Shown one piece after another: positions 26,825 through 35,463 of a DNA stretch of 64,000 nucleotides (within the stretch, counting starts at the first letter, position 1; every line of letters begins with the position of its first letter). The DNA comes from Flavobacterium sufflavum (GTDB lineage: Bacteria > Bacteroidota > Bacteroidia > Flavobacteriales > Flavobacteriaceae): the NCBI RefSeq assembly GCF_004016525.1, contig NZ_SACJ01000007.1, positions 124,001 to 188,000 of the forward strand, in the 5' to 3' direction. The position numbers and the translations under genes are program-made. The notes beneath the pieces are model-generated. The model was not told the origin of the DNA and ran no database searches. It saw only the letters and a list, made by a program, of their open reading frames with translations.

Positions 26825-26925
26825 TAGAAGCTATCCCGATAGCTATCGGGACCTGCTATCCGCTGCAATCTTGCCTGCCGAACACCGGCAGTCAAGGATT
26901 TCCGTTGCTATCAGGGCTAGTTTCG
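26825..26925 (-). repeat. Palindromic intergenic element, TAGCCC family, copy 1
   Basis: Read on the minus strand it starts CTAGCCCTGATAGCAACGG and AAATCCTTG. A central hairpin CTGCCGGTGTTCGGCAG follows, then AAGATTGCAGCGGATAGCAGG and a palindrome CCCGATAGCTATCGGG. The two conserved ends match the element at 61330-61408. It fills the gap before the 399-residue TPR protein. Confidence 0.7.
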
Positions 26926-26947
26926 TATCGTTAACATAAACACATCC

Positions 26948-28147
26948 GTGAAAAAAATAATTACACTGCTATTCATTAGCATTTTTTACCAGTCCGTTTT
27001 TGCTCAAAAATCAGGTTATTGGGACAAAGAAAGAGCTACTTCTAAAGAAATTGTTGTTTCGGCAAGAGATAGGATAATTATAGAAACCGATGATTTTCCG
27101 GCAGGAACAACCGAATTGATTTATAGAATTACCCTTTTGGATGATAACCAACAAATGGCAAGCAGTTTGGTTTCGGTTTTGAAATCGATTCCGGATCCTA
27201 CAGGAATAAGTCAGGGTTCGGCAGGAGCGGTTTTTTTATTGTCCAAAATTTCGGGAGACGACAAATGCAAATACGTTATTTTTTCGACTAAAGAATTAGC
27301 TGATGCCTATAGTTCAAAGGGAGAAACTGCTAATGCTTGTTTGGTTCAAAACACTCCCGTGAGCAAAGATGCCAAGCGTCTTTCTATCGATAAATCTACT
27401 TGCATTAAATCGAATACGAGTAAATTGTATTTTGGTTTCGAGAGTTCCAATTGGATTATGAAACAGAAAATCGTTCTCGAAGTCGTGCCTTGGGTGGATG
27501 CAAAATTAAGTAGAGGCTGGACGCTGGAAAACCGAAAAAACATCATCAGTCAATGCAAAACTTCGGCTTTAGCCAGAAAAATGGCGAATTCGGACGATTT
27601 CTGCGTTTGTATTGGCGATAAAATCCAAAAACAATATACTTTCCAGGAATTCCAAAAACTTCTGCCTATGGAGCAAACCAAGGCTTGTAAGGATTTTGGG
27701 GCGAGTTGTTTTGAAGAAACCGGAATTGCAAAAACTGTTTTTAATGATTTGAGGACAAAAGCTTCGAATAATATCAAAAAAGGTGATTATGGTACTGCAA
27801 TAAAAAACTACAACGAAATTGTCAATCAACAAAAAGCAACTGCTTTAGATTATAGTAATTTGGGCTATTCTTATCTTTTGACTAAACAATTTGGAAAAGC
27901 CATTAAGTCCTTGAAAGAAGGCGAAAAACTGGATGATACAGAGTTGTTAGTCAAATTGAATTTGGCACACGCTTATTTATTGAATGGCGAATATTCGAAA
28001 GCAAAAACAATCTATAAAGAATACCAAAATCAAAATGTTACTGATAGTGTAAGCTGGACTCAAAAAATTAAAGACGATTATCAAACTTTTACAAAATCTG
28101 GAATTCAAAATCAGGATTTTGAAAGGGTTTTGAAGTTGTTGAATTAG
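26948..28147 (+). CDS. Exported TPR-repeat protein of unknown function (GTG start)
   Basis: The protein (399 residues) has a signal peptide ending YQSVFAQ. A Cys-containing N-terminal part of about 250 residues (ISGDDKCKYVIFS, ANACLVQ, DDFCVCIGDKIQKQYTFQEF, SCFEETG) matches no family I know. Two or three tetratricopeptide repeats follow at about 275-365 (AIKNYNEIVNQQKATALDYSNLG; AIKSLKEGEKLDDTELLVKLNLAHAYLLNGEYSKAKTIYKEY). The start is GTG at 26948; there is no ATG nearby that keeps the signal peptide. It lies between UPF0173 and menC. Confidence 0.75.
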   Translation: MKKIITLLFISIFYQSVFAQKSGYWDKERATSKEIVVSARDRIIIETDDFPAGTTELIYRITLLDDNQQMASSLVSVLKSIPDPTGISQGSAGAVFLLSKISGDDKCKYVIFSTKELADAYSSKGETANACLVQNTPVSKDAKRLSIDKSTCIKSNTSKLYFGFESSNWIMKQKIVLEVVPWVDAKLSRGWTLENRKNIISQCKTSALARKMANSDDFCVCIGDKIQKQYTFQEFQKLLPMEQTKACKDFGASCFEETGIAKTVFNDLRTKASNNIKKGDYGTAIKNYNEIVNQQKATALDYSNLGYSYLLTKQFGKAIKSLKEGEKLDDTELLVKLNLAHAYLLNGEYSKAKTIYKEYQNQNVTDSVSWTQKIKDDYQTFTKSGIQNQDFERVLKLLN

Positions 28148-28179
28148 AGAAAAGAAAATAGAATAAAGAGAAAAGAGTT

Positions 28180-28285
28180 GATTTTTGAAATAAGTTTGTC
28201 AGTTCGAGCGAAGTCGAGAACTTTTCAAAAATCTTAGCGAAACCTTAGTGAATCTTTGCGGTAAAATGCCCTTTGTGGTTAAAAA
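28180..28285. repeat. Intergenic repeat remnants between TPR gene and menC
   Basis: GTCAGTTCGAGCGAAGTCGAGAAC at 28198-28221 shares its first half with the arms of the branched element at 53028. AATCTTTGCGGTAAAATGCCC and TTTGTGGTTAAA belong to the TTTGCG repeat type. Confidence 0.5.
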
Positions 28286-28287
28286 CA

Positions 28288-29331
28288 ATGAAAGCAACCT
28301 ATCATAAATACATTCTTAATTTCAAACGACCATCAGGAACTTCCCGTGGTGTGATGACCGAAAAGGAAACTTGGTTTCTTGTTCTGGAAAAGGACGGAAA
28401 AAAGGGAATAGGAGAGTGTGGAATCCTAAGAGGTTTAAGCGCTGATGACCGACCTGATTATGAAGCCAAATTGCAATGGACTTGCACTAATATTCATTTG
28501 GGTAAAGATGCACTTTGGGAGGTTTTAATGGAGTTTCCTTCGATACAGTTTGGAGTCGAAATGGCTTTTCAATCCTTAGCGAGTGAAACACCTTTTTTAC
28601 TCTTTCCTTCTGAGTTTACTGAAGGCGAAAAATCGATTGAAATTAACGGTTTGATTTGGATGGGTGAAGCAGCTTTTATGAAGCAGCAAATAGAAGAAAA
28701 ACTGGCGCAAGGTTTTCGTTGTGTAAAACTCAAAATTGGCGCTATAGATTTCGAAAAAGAATTAGAATTATTGCGCTTTATTCGGGAACATTTCACCCCT
28801 GAACAAGTAGAAATTCGTGTGGATGCTAATGGTGCTTTTGCCTTAAATGAAGCTTTAAGTAAATTAAATCAATTGTCTGAATTTGAATTACATAGTATTG
28901 AGCAGCCTATTCAAAAAAATAATACTGACATGATGACAGGGCTGTGTAAAACGACTCCTTTTTCCATTGCCTTGGATGAAGAGTTAATAGGTGTGTTTTC
29001 ATTGGCTGAAAAAGAGGAATTACTACAAAAAATCAAGCCTCAATATATCATTTTAAAACCGAGTTTCATAGGTGGTTTTCGAGGGACACAAGAGTGGATT
29101 TTATTAGCCGAAAAATACCAAATTGGTTGGTGGATTACCTCGGCTTTAGAGAGTAATATTGGCTTAAATGCAATCGCTCAATGGACTTTTTTACAACATA
29201 ATGTAATGCCTCAGGGACTGGGAACAGGAGCACTTTATACCAATAACTTTGATTGTCCGCTTGAAGTTTCTGCAGGACAATTGTGGTATAAAAAAGAGTT
29301 GGATTGGAACTTTAATTTTGAAAAATTATAG
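28288..29331 (+). CDS. menC: o-Succinylbenzoate synthase (MenC), enolase superfamily
   Basis: This enzyme dehydrates the cyclohexadiene intermediate to o-succinylbenzoate in menaquinone synthesis. The protein (347 residues) has an N-terminal capping domain (KATYHKYILNFKRPSGTSRGVM) and a barrel with the Lys pair in CVKLKIG. The metal ligands are RVDANGAF, SIEQP and ALDEEL, followed by ILKPSFIGG and SALESNIGLNAIAQW, all typical of MenC. The ATG at 28288 is chosen over an upstream in-frame start at 28273 because the latter lies in repeat sequence. A MenE ligase gene might be expected next but is not here; an efflux operon converges instead. Confidence 0.9.
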   Translation: MKATYHKYILNFKRPSGTSRGVMTEKETWFLVLEKDGKKGIGECGILRGLSADDRPDYEAKLQWTCTNIHLGKDALWEVLMEFPSIQFGVEMAFQSLASETPFLLFPSEFTEGEKSIEINGLIWMGEAAFMKQQIEEKLAQGFRCVKLKIGAIDFEKELELLRFIREHFTPEQVEIRVDANGAFALNEALSKLNQLSEFELHSIEQPIQKNNTDMMTGLCKTTPFSIALDEELIGVFSLAEKEELLQKIKPQYIILKPSFIGGFRGTQEWILLAEKYQIGWWITSALESNIGLNAIAQWTFLQHNVMPQGLGTGALYTNNFDCPLEVSAGQLWYKKELDWNFNFEKL

Positions 29332-29553
29332 CTGTTTACCGTTAATAAAAAAAAAATATTGTAAGATTTTTATTTTTTTTGTATTCAAAAACTAATTTGA
29401 GTTAAGAGGAAGTGTAGACTTGATTTTTTTGTTTCTTTTTAATCAAGAAAAAAGAAAATTAATTAATTTTTACTTAATAAAAGCGTCATCAGTAGCCTGT
29501 CGAATATTTAGAAAAATAAACACTTCGACAAGCTCAGTGTGATAATTATTGAA

Positions 29554-30864
29554 TTAATAATCCAGTTTTCCGGCCAATTCTTTTAAGGCAATTTCAGATA
29601 ATTTGGCTTGATACTGGGCATTGCTGTAACGTACTGTTGCGTTGATATAATTTAATTGGGCAGTTCTGAATTCTAAAGTCGTAATGGTCCCAATACGGAA
29701 TTTATCCAGGGTGATTTCCAGATTTTTTTTGGCAATTGCTTCGTTCTTTTCTTCTAATGAAATCAATTCCAAATTAGTTAAATAGGTTTGGAAGGCAGTC
29801 GCTAATTGAGTTTCCAGTGCCTGACTTTGTTGTTTAATTTGTATTTCGGCATTTTCAATGGCTAAATGTGCAATTTTTTCGTTCCGATGTTGTGCCATAC
29901 CATCAAATAGATTTAACGAAGCACTGAATCCATAATTCAATCCTCTTGCCGAAGACTGGGTAGTAAATCCTAAACTGGACTCATTTTCAGAAAAATTATA
30001 ACCTGTATTTACTTTTAATGTTGGATATCGAGTTGCTTTTACTTGTTTTAATTGTAATTCGGCGACTCTTTTATTGATAATTTGGGCTTCTAACTGTGGA
30101 TTTTGCTTTTGTGCCAAATCACTCAATACATCTAATTTTAAACCGGCATCTACCCGAATAAAATCCATTACTTTGAAATCAATTTTAGCCTCTCTGGCCA
30201 GAATTTGGTTCAACAAAATTTTAGTATTGTTGTATAATTCTTTTTGTTTCAACAAAGTCACTTTATCGGTGTTTAAATCTACCTGAGCATTTAAAACCTC
30301 CAGTTTAGAAGCTTTCCCAATGTTAAATCGGTTTTGTGCCAATGTTAGCCTTTGATTCGAAATAATAAGTGTAGAATCCAGGGCTTTTAATTGTTGCTGC
30401 TGTTGTACCAGGTCATAATAAGTGGCATAAACATCACCAATTTTAGTTAAAACATTCAGTCTTAAAGTAGATTCTCCTAATTTTTGAAGTTCTTCCAGTT
30501 GGTCTCTTTTAGCAAACATTTTCATGCCGTCAAAAATGGTCCAGTCTAAGCCTACACCATAAGTCAAACTATTGCTTTTTCCGTTGTTCACGCTGTTAAC
30601 CGTACCGTCCGAACGAGTTTGAGATAAATTTTGAATATTATTATTGTCAACTATAGTTGCAGTTAGTTTAGGCAGCATTCCTGCATTTCCAATCGTATTA
30701 TTGGTTTCGTTTACTTTTAAATTATTGGATGCAATCTTAATTTCATAATTATTTTCCAATGCAATTTTCAGGGCATCTTCAATAGTCAGGACTTCCTGAG
30801 CATTTGTTTTTGCAATGCAAATCAAGAATAAAATGAGACTTTTTAATATATTTTTAGTTTTCAT
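29554..30864 (-). CDS. TolC-family outer-membrane efflux channel
   Basis: The protein (436 residues) has a signal peptide ending AKTNAQ and the two internal halves of OEP proteins. Each half shows a long helical hairpin (LTIEDALKIALENNYEIKIASNNL at the start, and LAQNRFNIGKASKLEVLNAQVDLN and ITLDKFRIGTITTLEFRTAQLNY at matching positions). It is the third gene of a minus-strand operon with the adaptor and the RND pump (73 bases after the pump). Confidence 0.94.
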   Translation of the reverse strand: MKTKNILKSLILFLICIAKTNAQEVLTIEDALKIALENNYEIKIASNNLKVNETNNTIGNAGMLPKLTATIVDNNNIQNLSQTRSDGTVNSVNNGKSNSLTYGVGLDWTIFDGMKMFAKRDQLEELQKLGESTLRLNVLTKIGDVYATYYDLVQQQQQLKALDSTLIISNQRLTLAQNRFNIGKASKLEVLNAQVDLNTDKVTLLKQKELYNNTKILLNQILAREAKIDFKVMDFIRVDAGLKLDVLSDLAQKQNPQLEAQIINKRVAELQLKQVKATRYPTLKVNTGYNFSENESSLGFTTQSSARGLNYGFSASLNLFDGMAQHRNEKIAHLAIENAEIQIKQQSQALETQLATAFQTYLTNLELISLEEKNEAIAKKNLEITLDKFRIGTITTLEFRTAQLNYINATVRYSNAQYQAKLSEIALKELAGKLDY

Positions 30865-30937
30865 AGGATAAATGTTGTCTACGAATTATTTTTTGAAACT
30901 AATAGCTTTAAAGCTGTCAGTTTTATTAAATTAAAAT

Positions 30938-33900
30938 CTATGATTTACTTTGATTTTCGTATTCTTCAATATGTTCAAATTCCGGATAATGTTTTTTGGC
31001 TCTTGACCACATAAAGTAAAGAGCAGGAATGACAAATAAAGTCAGAATTAAAGAGAAAATAGTTCCTCCTACGATAACCACTCCCATACCAATTCTACTA
31101 GTAGCAGCAGCACCTAATGATAAGGCAATAGGCAATGCTCCTAACGAAATGGCTAAACTGGTCATTAAAATAGGGCGCAATCGCGCTTCGGAAGCTTCCA
31201 TAATCGCGTCAATTTTTGATTTTCCCTGTTCTCTGAGCTGATTGGCAAATTCCACAATTAAAATACCATTTTTAGTTACCAGTCCAATAAGCATTACAGT
31301 CCCAATTTGGCTAAAAATATTCCAGGTTTGGTCAAATAACCAAAGAGAAAATAAAGCCCCTGCAACCGCCATTGGAACCGTTAAAATTATAATAAAAGGG
31401 TCGATGAAACTTTCAAATTGAGCTGATAAAATCAAGAATATCAACAACAAAGCCAGTCCAAAAGCAAAAGCAGTATTGGAGCTACTTTCAACAAAATCAC
31501 GGGATTCTCCCCCTAAATCTGTAGTGAAAGTATCATCAAGAACTTTAGCTTTTATTTCATTCATGGCTTCAATTCCGTCGCTTATACTTTTGCCCGGAGC
31601 CAGGTTTGCAGCAACTGTGGCTGACATGAAACGGTTGTTGTGGTACAATTGAGGAGGATTACTTTGCTCATCTACATGAACAATATTATCCATTTGAATT
31701 AATTCTCCTTTGTCGTTTTTGACATACATTGAGGTTAAATCCAATGGTTTGGAACGGTCTTTTTGATCAAATTGTCCAATAACCTGATATTGTTTTCCTT
31801 GTTTCATAAAATAACCAAAACGCTGTCCGCTTAACGAAAGTTGTAAGGTTTGAGCAATATCAATTACCGAAACTCCCAGACTCTCGGCTTTTTCACGATC
31901 TATGGAAACATTGATTTCGGGTTTGTTGAATTTTAAATTTACATCACTCATAGAAAAAGTTGGATTGTCAGCAACAGCTTCCATAAACTGAGGAATTTTA
32001 GCTCTTAATTTATCAAAATTTTGATTTTGAATAATGTATTGAATAGGCAATCCGGCACGTCTGTTTACAGCAATTGTAGGCTGTTCAGTAACCGAAATTT
32101 TAGCATCAGGATATTGTTTTGTCCATTTACCTAATTTATCGGCAATATCATGTTGCGATACTTTTCGATCTTCGGCCTCTTTTAATGAAAGTCGGATAAA
32201 ACCACTGTTTACTGCTGATGCAGCCGAATTAGGCGCAATAAGGGTTAAGGCTACTTTTTTCTCCGGAATAGAATCATCGACTAATTTTGAAATTTCCTGC
32301 ATGAATCGGTCCATGTACTCAAAGCTGGAGCCTTCAGGAGTAGTCATTCTAATCATGATAGAGCTTCGGTCGTCATAAGGAGCCGTTTCTTTTTTTAATA
32401 AATTATAGAATGTAAATATGAGTCCGAAACAAGTTATCAAAATAGGGAAACTAATCCATTTTTTTACCATAAAACGCTCCAGGGCATCAGCATATCCTTT
32501 GTTTAGTTTTTCAAAATACGGTTCGGTTAACTCGTAAAATTTAGATTTCTTTTGCTCGCCTCCTTTCATTAAATAGGCATTCAACATTGGTGTAAGCGTA
32601 AGTGATACAAAGGCCGAAATTAATACCGCAGCACCAATAACAACTCCAAATTCCCTAAACAAGCGACCTACAAATCCTTCCAGGAAAATTACAGGTAAAA
32701 ATACCGCTGCCAGGGTGATAGAAATAGAAATTACGGCAAAGAATATTTCGTTAGAACCCTTGATGGCGGCTTCTATAGGACTCATTCCTTCTTCGACTTT
32801 CTTGAATATGTTTTCGGTAACTACAATTCCGTCATCAACCACTAATCCTGTTGCCAGTACAATTGCCAAAAGAGTTAACACGTTTATCGAAAAACCAAAG
32901 AGATACATGATAAAAAAGGTAGCAATCAAAGAAACGGGGATGTCAATTAATGGTCGGAAAGCAATCGCCCAATCCCTAAAAAACAGATAAATAATTAAGA
33001 TTACCAATAAAATAGAAATTCCTAAAGTTTCAGCAACTTCAAGTACCGATTTCTTGACAAAAATGGTGTTGTCTAAGGCAATGTTTAAATGGATATCTTT
33101 AGGTAAGTCTTTCTTTAAAGCGGTGAATTGTTTGTAAAATTCTTTAGAAATATCCAGATAATTAGCTCCCGGACGAGGAATAACAGCAAGTCCTATCAGT
33201 GGAAGACCTGATTGTGTAAGTTTAGTTTCTATGTTTTCGGCATCCAAAGTGGCATAACCAATATCGCTTAAACGTATATTTTTTTCACCATCCGAACGGA
33301 TAATGATATTATTGAATTCTTCGGCTGTGGATAAGTTTCCAACTGTTTTTACCGTAAGTTCAGTATTTTTTCCAGTTAATTTTCCCGAAGGCAATTCGAC
33401 ATTCTGTTTTTCTAAGGCTGTTTTAACTTCTGCAACCGTACATCCATAAGAAGCCAGTTTTACAGGATCAATCCACAAACGCATCGCGTAGCGTTTTTGT
33501 CCCCAAATTTGTACGCCACTTACACCGGGAATGGTTTCCAGTCTTTGCGAAATCACATTTTCGGCATAGTCACTCAATTCGAGTTGGGTTCTCGAATCAC
33601 TTTGAACCGTCATCGAAATAATGGCATCGCTATCGGCATCAGCTTTAGTAACTACAGGAGGAGCATCAATATCTTGCGGTAGTGATCTTAGTGCTTGAGA
33701 TACTTTATCACGAACATCATTAGCGGCTTCTTCCAGATTTTTATTTAAATTAAACTCTACTGTAATAATGCTGCTCCCTTGATTACTGGAAGAGCTGATA
33801 TTTCTAATCCCATCTATGGAGTTGATGGCTTTTTCCAAAGGTTCAGTAATTTGGGATTCAATAATATCGGCATTGGCACCGGTATAATTGGTTCTGATTG

Positions 33901-34036
33901 AAACCTGGGCGGGATCGATAGATGGAAATTCCCGAACTCCTAAATAGGTATATCCGATGATTCCGAATATGATAATTGCCAGATTCATGACTATGGTCAA
34001 TACTGGTCTTTTGATACTTAAGGTGGATAGACTCAT
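30938..34036 (-). CDS. RND multidrug efflux permease, HAE1 (AcrB-like) family
   Basis: The protein (1032 residues) is full length for an AcrB-type proton-driven pump. It has an N-terminal helix (MSLSTLSIKRPVLTIVMNLAIIIFG) and two repeats of a large periplasmic loop and membrane bundle. The proton-relay helix has GLVVDDGIVVTENI with two adjacent Asp, and a matching helix GLVTKNGILIVEFAN lies in the second half. GARE-type loops are present (SLTLTPMLNAYL). It is between the adaptor and TolC genes on the minus strand. The drug range cannot be told from sequence. Confidence 0.95.
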   Translation of the reverse strand: MSLSTLSIKRPVLTIVMNLAIIIFGIIGYTYLGVREFPSIDPAQVSIRTNYTGANADIIESQITEPLEKAINSIDGIRNISSSSNQGSSIITVEFNLNKNLEEAANDVRDKVSQALRSLPQDIDAPPVVTKADADSDAIISMTVQSDSRTQLELSDYAENVISQRLETIPGVSGVQIWGQKRYAMRLWIDPVKLASYGCTVAEVKTALEKQNVELPSGKLTGKNTELTVKTVGNLSTAEEFNNIIIRSDGEKNIRLSDIGYATLDAENIETKLTQSGLPLIGLAVIPRPGANYLDISKEFYKQFTALKKDLPKDIHLNIALDNTIFVKKSVLEVAETLGISILLVILIIYLFFRDWAIAFRPLIDIPVSLIATFFIMYLFGFSINVLTLLAIVLATGLVVDDGIVVTENIFKKVEEGMSPIEAAIKGSNEIFFAVISISITLAAVFLPVIFLEGFVGRLFREFGVVIGAAVLISAFVSLTLTPMLNAYLMKGGEQKKSKFYELTEPYFEKLNKGYADALERFMVKKWISFPILITCFGLIFTFYNLLKKETAPYDDRSSIMIRMTTPEGSSFEYMDRFMQEISKLVDDSIPEKKVALTLIAPNSAASAVNSGFIRLSLKEAEDRKVSQHDIADKLGKWTKQYPDAKISVTEQPTIAVNRRAGLPIQYIIQNQNFDKLRAKIPQFMEAVADNPTFSMSDVNLKFNKPEINVSIDREKAESLGVSVIDIAQTLQLSLSGQRFGYFMKQGKQYQVIGQFDQKDRSKPLDLTSMYVKNDKGELIQMDNIVHVDEQSNPPQLYHNNRFMSATVAANLAPGKSISDGIEAMNEIKAKVLDDTFTTDLGGESRDFVESSSNTAFAFGLALLLIFLILSAQFESFIDPFIIILTVPMAVAGALFSLWLFDQTWNIFSQIGTVMLIGLVTKNGILIVEFANQLREQGKSKIDAIMEASEARLRPILMTSLAISLGALPIALSLGAAATSRIGMGVVIVGGTIFSLILTLFVIPALYFMWSRAKKHYPEFEHIEEYENQSKS

Positions 34037-34045
34037 TTTAATTGG

Positions 34046-34149
34046 GTTGTGAGTTATGAGTTATGGGTTAGAAGCAAGAAGTTTGAGGTTAGGAGTTAGA
34101 GGATGGAAGTGTATTTGTTACAGACAACGCACAACTCATAACGCACAAC
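34046..34149 (-). repeat. Inverted repeat in the adaptor-pump intercistronic gap
   Basis: Arms of 17 bases at 34046-34062 (GTTGTGAGTTATGAGTT) and 34133-34149 pair with one mismatch across a 70-base loop that contains GGTTAGGAGTTAG-like words. It lies between the adaptor and pump reading frames, so it would form a stem in the operon mRNA. No T-run follows. Confidence 0.65.
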
Positions 34150-34150
34150 T

Positions 34151-35209
34151 TTACTTCACTTTCACTTTCACTGGAGCTTCATCTTTTAAAGCCATTACAC
34201 CACTGGTAATAACAGTATCTCCGGCTTTCAAGCCTGATAGTATTAAAAGGGAAGCATCAGTACGGGTGGCTGTTTCAACCATGACTTCCTTGGCTTTTCC
34301 AAAATCAGAAATAAATACTTTTTTTCCGTTTTGAACAGGAACAACAGCCTGAGTTGGTACTATAATGGCATCATTGATAATAGCCAAAGGCAATTCGACA
34401 TCGGCAAAAGTTCCTGCTAATAATTTTCCGTCTTTGTTTTCGGCAATGGCACGAACTTGCAGGGTGCGTGTTGCTACTGCCACTGAAGGTTCTATGGCGT
34501 ATATTTTTGCTTTGTATTTTTCTTTAGAACCACTTACCGAAAAGCTCAATTCGGTATTGTTTTTTATTTGGGTTGCATACTTTTCAGGAATTGAAAAGGT
34601 GATTTTTAGATTACCAAGGTTTACCAAATTACTAACTAAAATAGCAGGAGTGATATAGGTTCCAACAGAAATAGAACGCAAACCAATTCTTCCGGAAAAT
34701 GGAGCTCTTACCGAAGTTTTGGCTATTTGAGCTTTAATTAATTGGCTTTGTGCTTTAGTCGAAGCGTGTTCGGCTCTGGCAATATCGTATTCTTCCTGGC
34801 TGATGGCTTCTTTTTGCAGTAAAAGTTTAGCTCTTCTTTCATTTTCAGCGGCTAAACTTTCTTTGGTGTTGGCTTGACTTAGTTGTGCTCTTAATTCCGA
34901 ATCATTTACTTTAAATAGTAATTGTCCTTTGGTTACATTGCTACCTTCTTTAAAGTTGATGCTTTCTACGATTCCTGAAACTTCCGAACGGATTTCGACT
35001 TGTTCATTGGCTTCGATAGAACCTGATAAAGAAAGATTGTTATCAAAATTTTGGTATTGTACTACAATTCCGTTGACTTTAATTGGTTTCTTTTTATCTG
35101 ATTTGTCTTTAGAATTTTCCGAATCGTCTTTGTTTTCAATGATTCTATAAGTAATAAACGAACCAAATCCGATGATGATTAAAGCGTAAACTAAGTTTTT
35201 TATTTTCAT
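34151..35209 (-). CDS. RND efflux periplasmic adaptor (membrane-fusion protein)
   Basis: The protein (352 residues) has an N-terminal membrane anchor (LVYALIIIGFGSFITYRI) and a charged linker. The barrel-sandwich/lipoyl halves are SGSIEANEQVEIRSEVSGIVESINFKEGSNVTKGQLLF and VRAPFSGRIGLRSISVGTYI, with a helical hairpin between (AQLSQANTKESLAAENERRAKLLL). A beta-barrel and a membrane-proximal domain complete it (VVPVQNGKKVFISDFGKAKEVMVETATRT). It is the first gene of the adaptor-pump-channel operon. No regulator gene is adjacent. Confidence 0.94.
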   Translation of the reverse strand: MKIKNLVYALIIIGFGSFITYRIIENKDDSENSKDKSDKKKPIKVNGIVVQYQNFDNNLSLSGSIEANEQVEIRSEVSGIVESINFKEGSNVTKGQLLFKVNDSELRAQLSQANTKESLAAENERRAKLLLQKEAISQEEYDIARAEHASTKAQSQLIKAQIAKTSVRAPFSGRIGLRSISVGTYITPAILVSNLVNLGNLKITFSIPEKYATQIKNNTELSFSVSGSKEKYKAKIYAIEPSVAVATRTLQVRAIAENKDGKLLAGTFADVELPLAIINDAIIVPTQAVVPVQNGKKVFISDFGKAKEVMVETATRTDASLLILSGLKAGDTVITSGVMALKDEAPVKVKVK

Positions 35210-35294
35210 AATATGAGGGTGAAAAGAATTTAAAAAGGATAATTTATTTTTAGAAATGGGTTTTTAATATTTACAAAATTGATTTTGTTTAATT

Positions 35295-35308
35295 CTTGTG
35301 TATACAAG
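35295..35308 (-). promoter_or_regulatory. Candidate operator upstream of the efflux operon
   Basis: CTTGTGTATACAAG has CTTGT/ACAAG arms around a 4-base centre, 86 bases upstream of the adaptor start. It lies in the 254-base gap after recG, where the operon promoter should be. No regulator is known for it. Confidence 0.3.
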
Positions 35309-35463
35309 TATTAAAATTTAAGGCAATTTAAAATTATAATTTTCCTTGCTGTGCTTAGCTTTGACGAAATTTTTACAGAAAGGTTTATTTCTTTAAGAAA
35401 TATATAACAAAAAAATGAAAGACAATATTTTTTGTTGAAACTAATTGCTTTTAAAAGAGGTTT

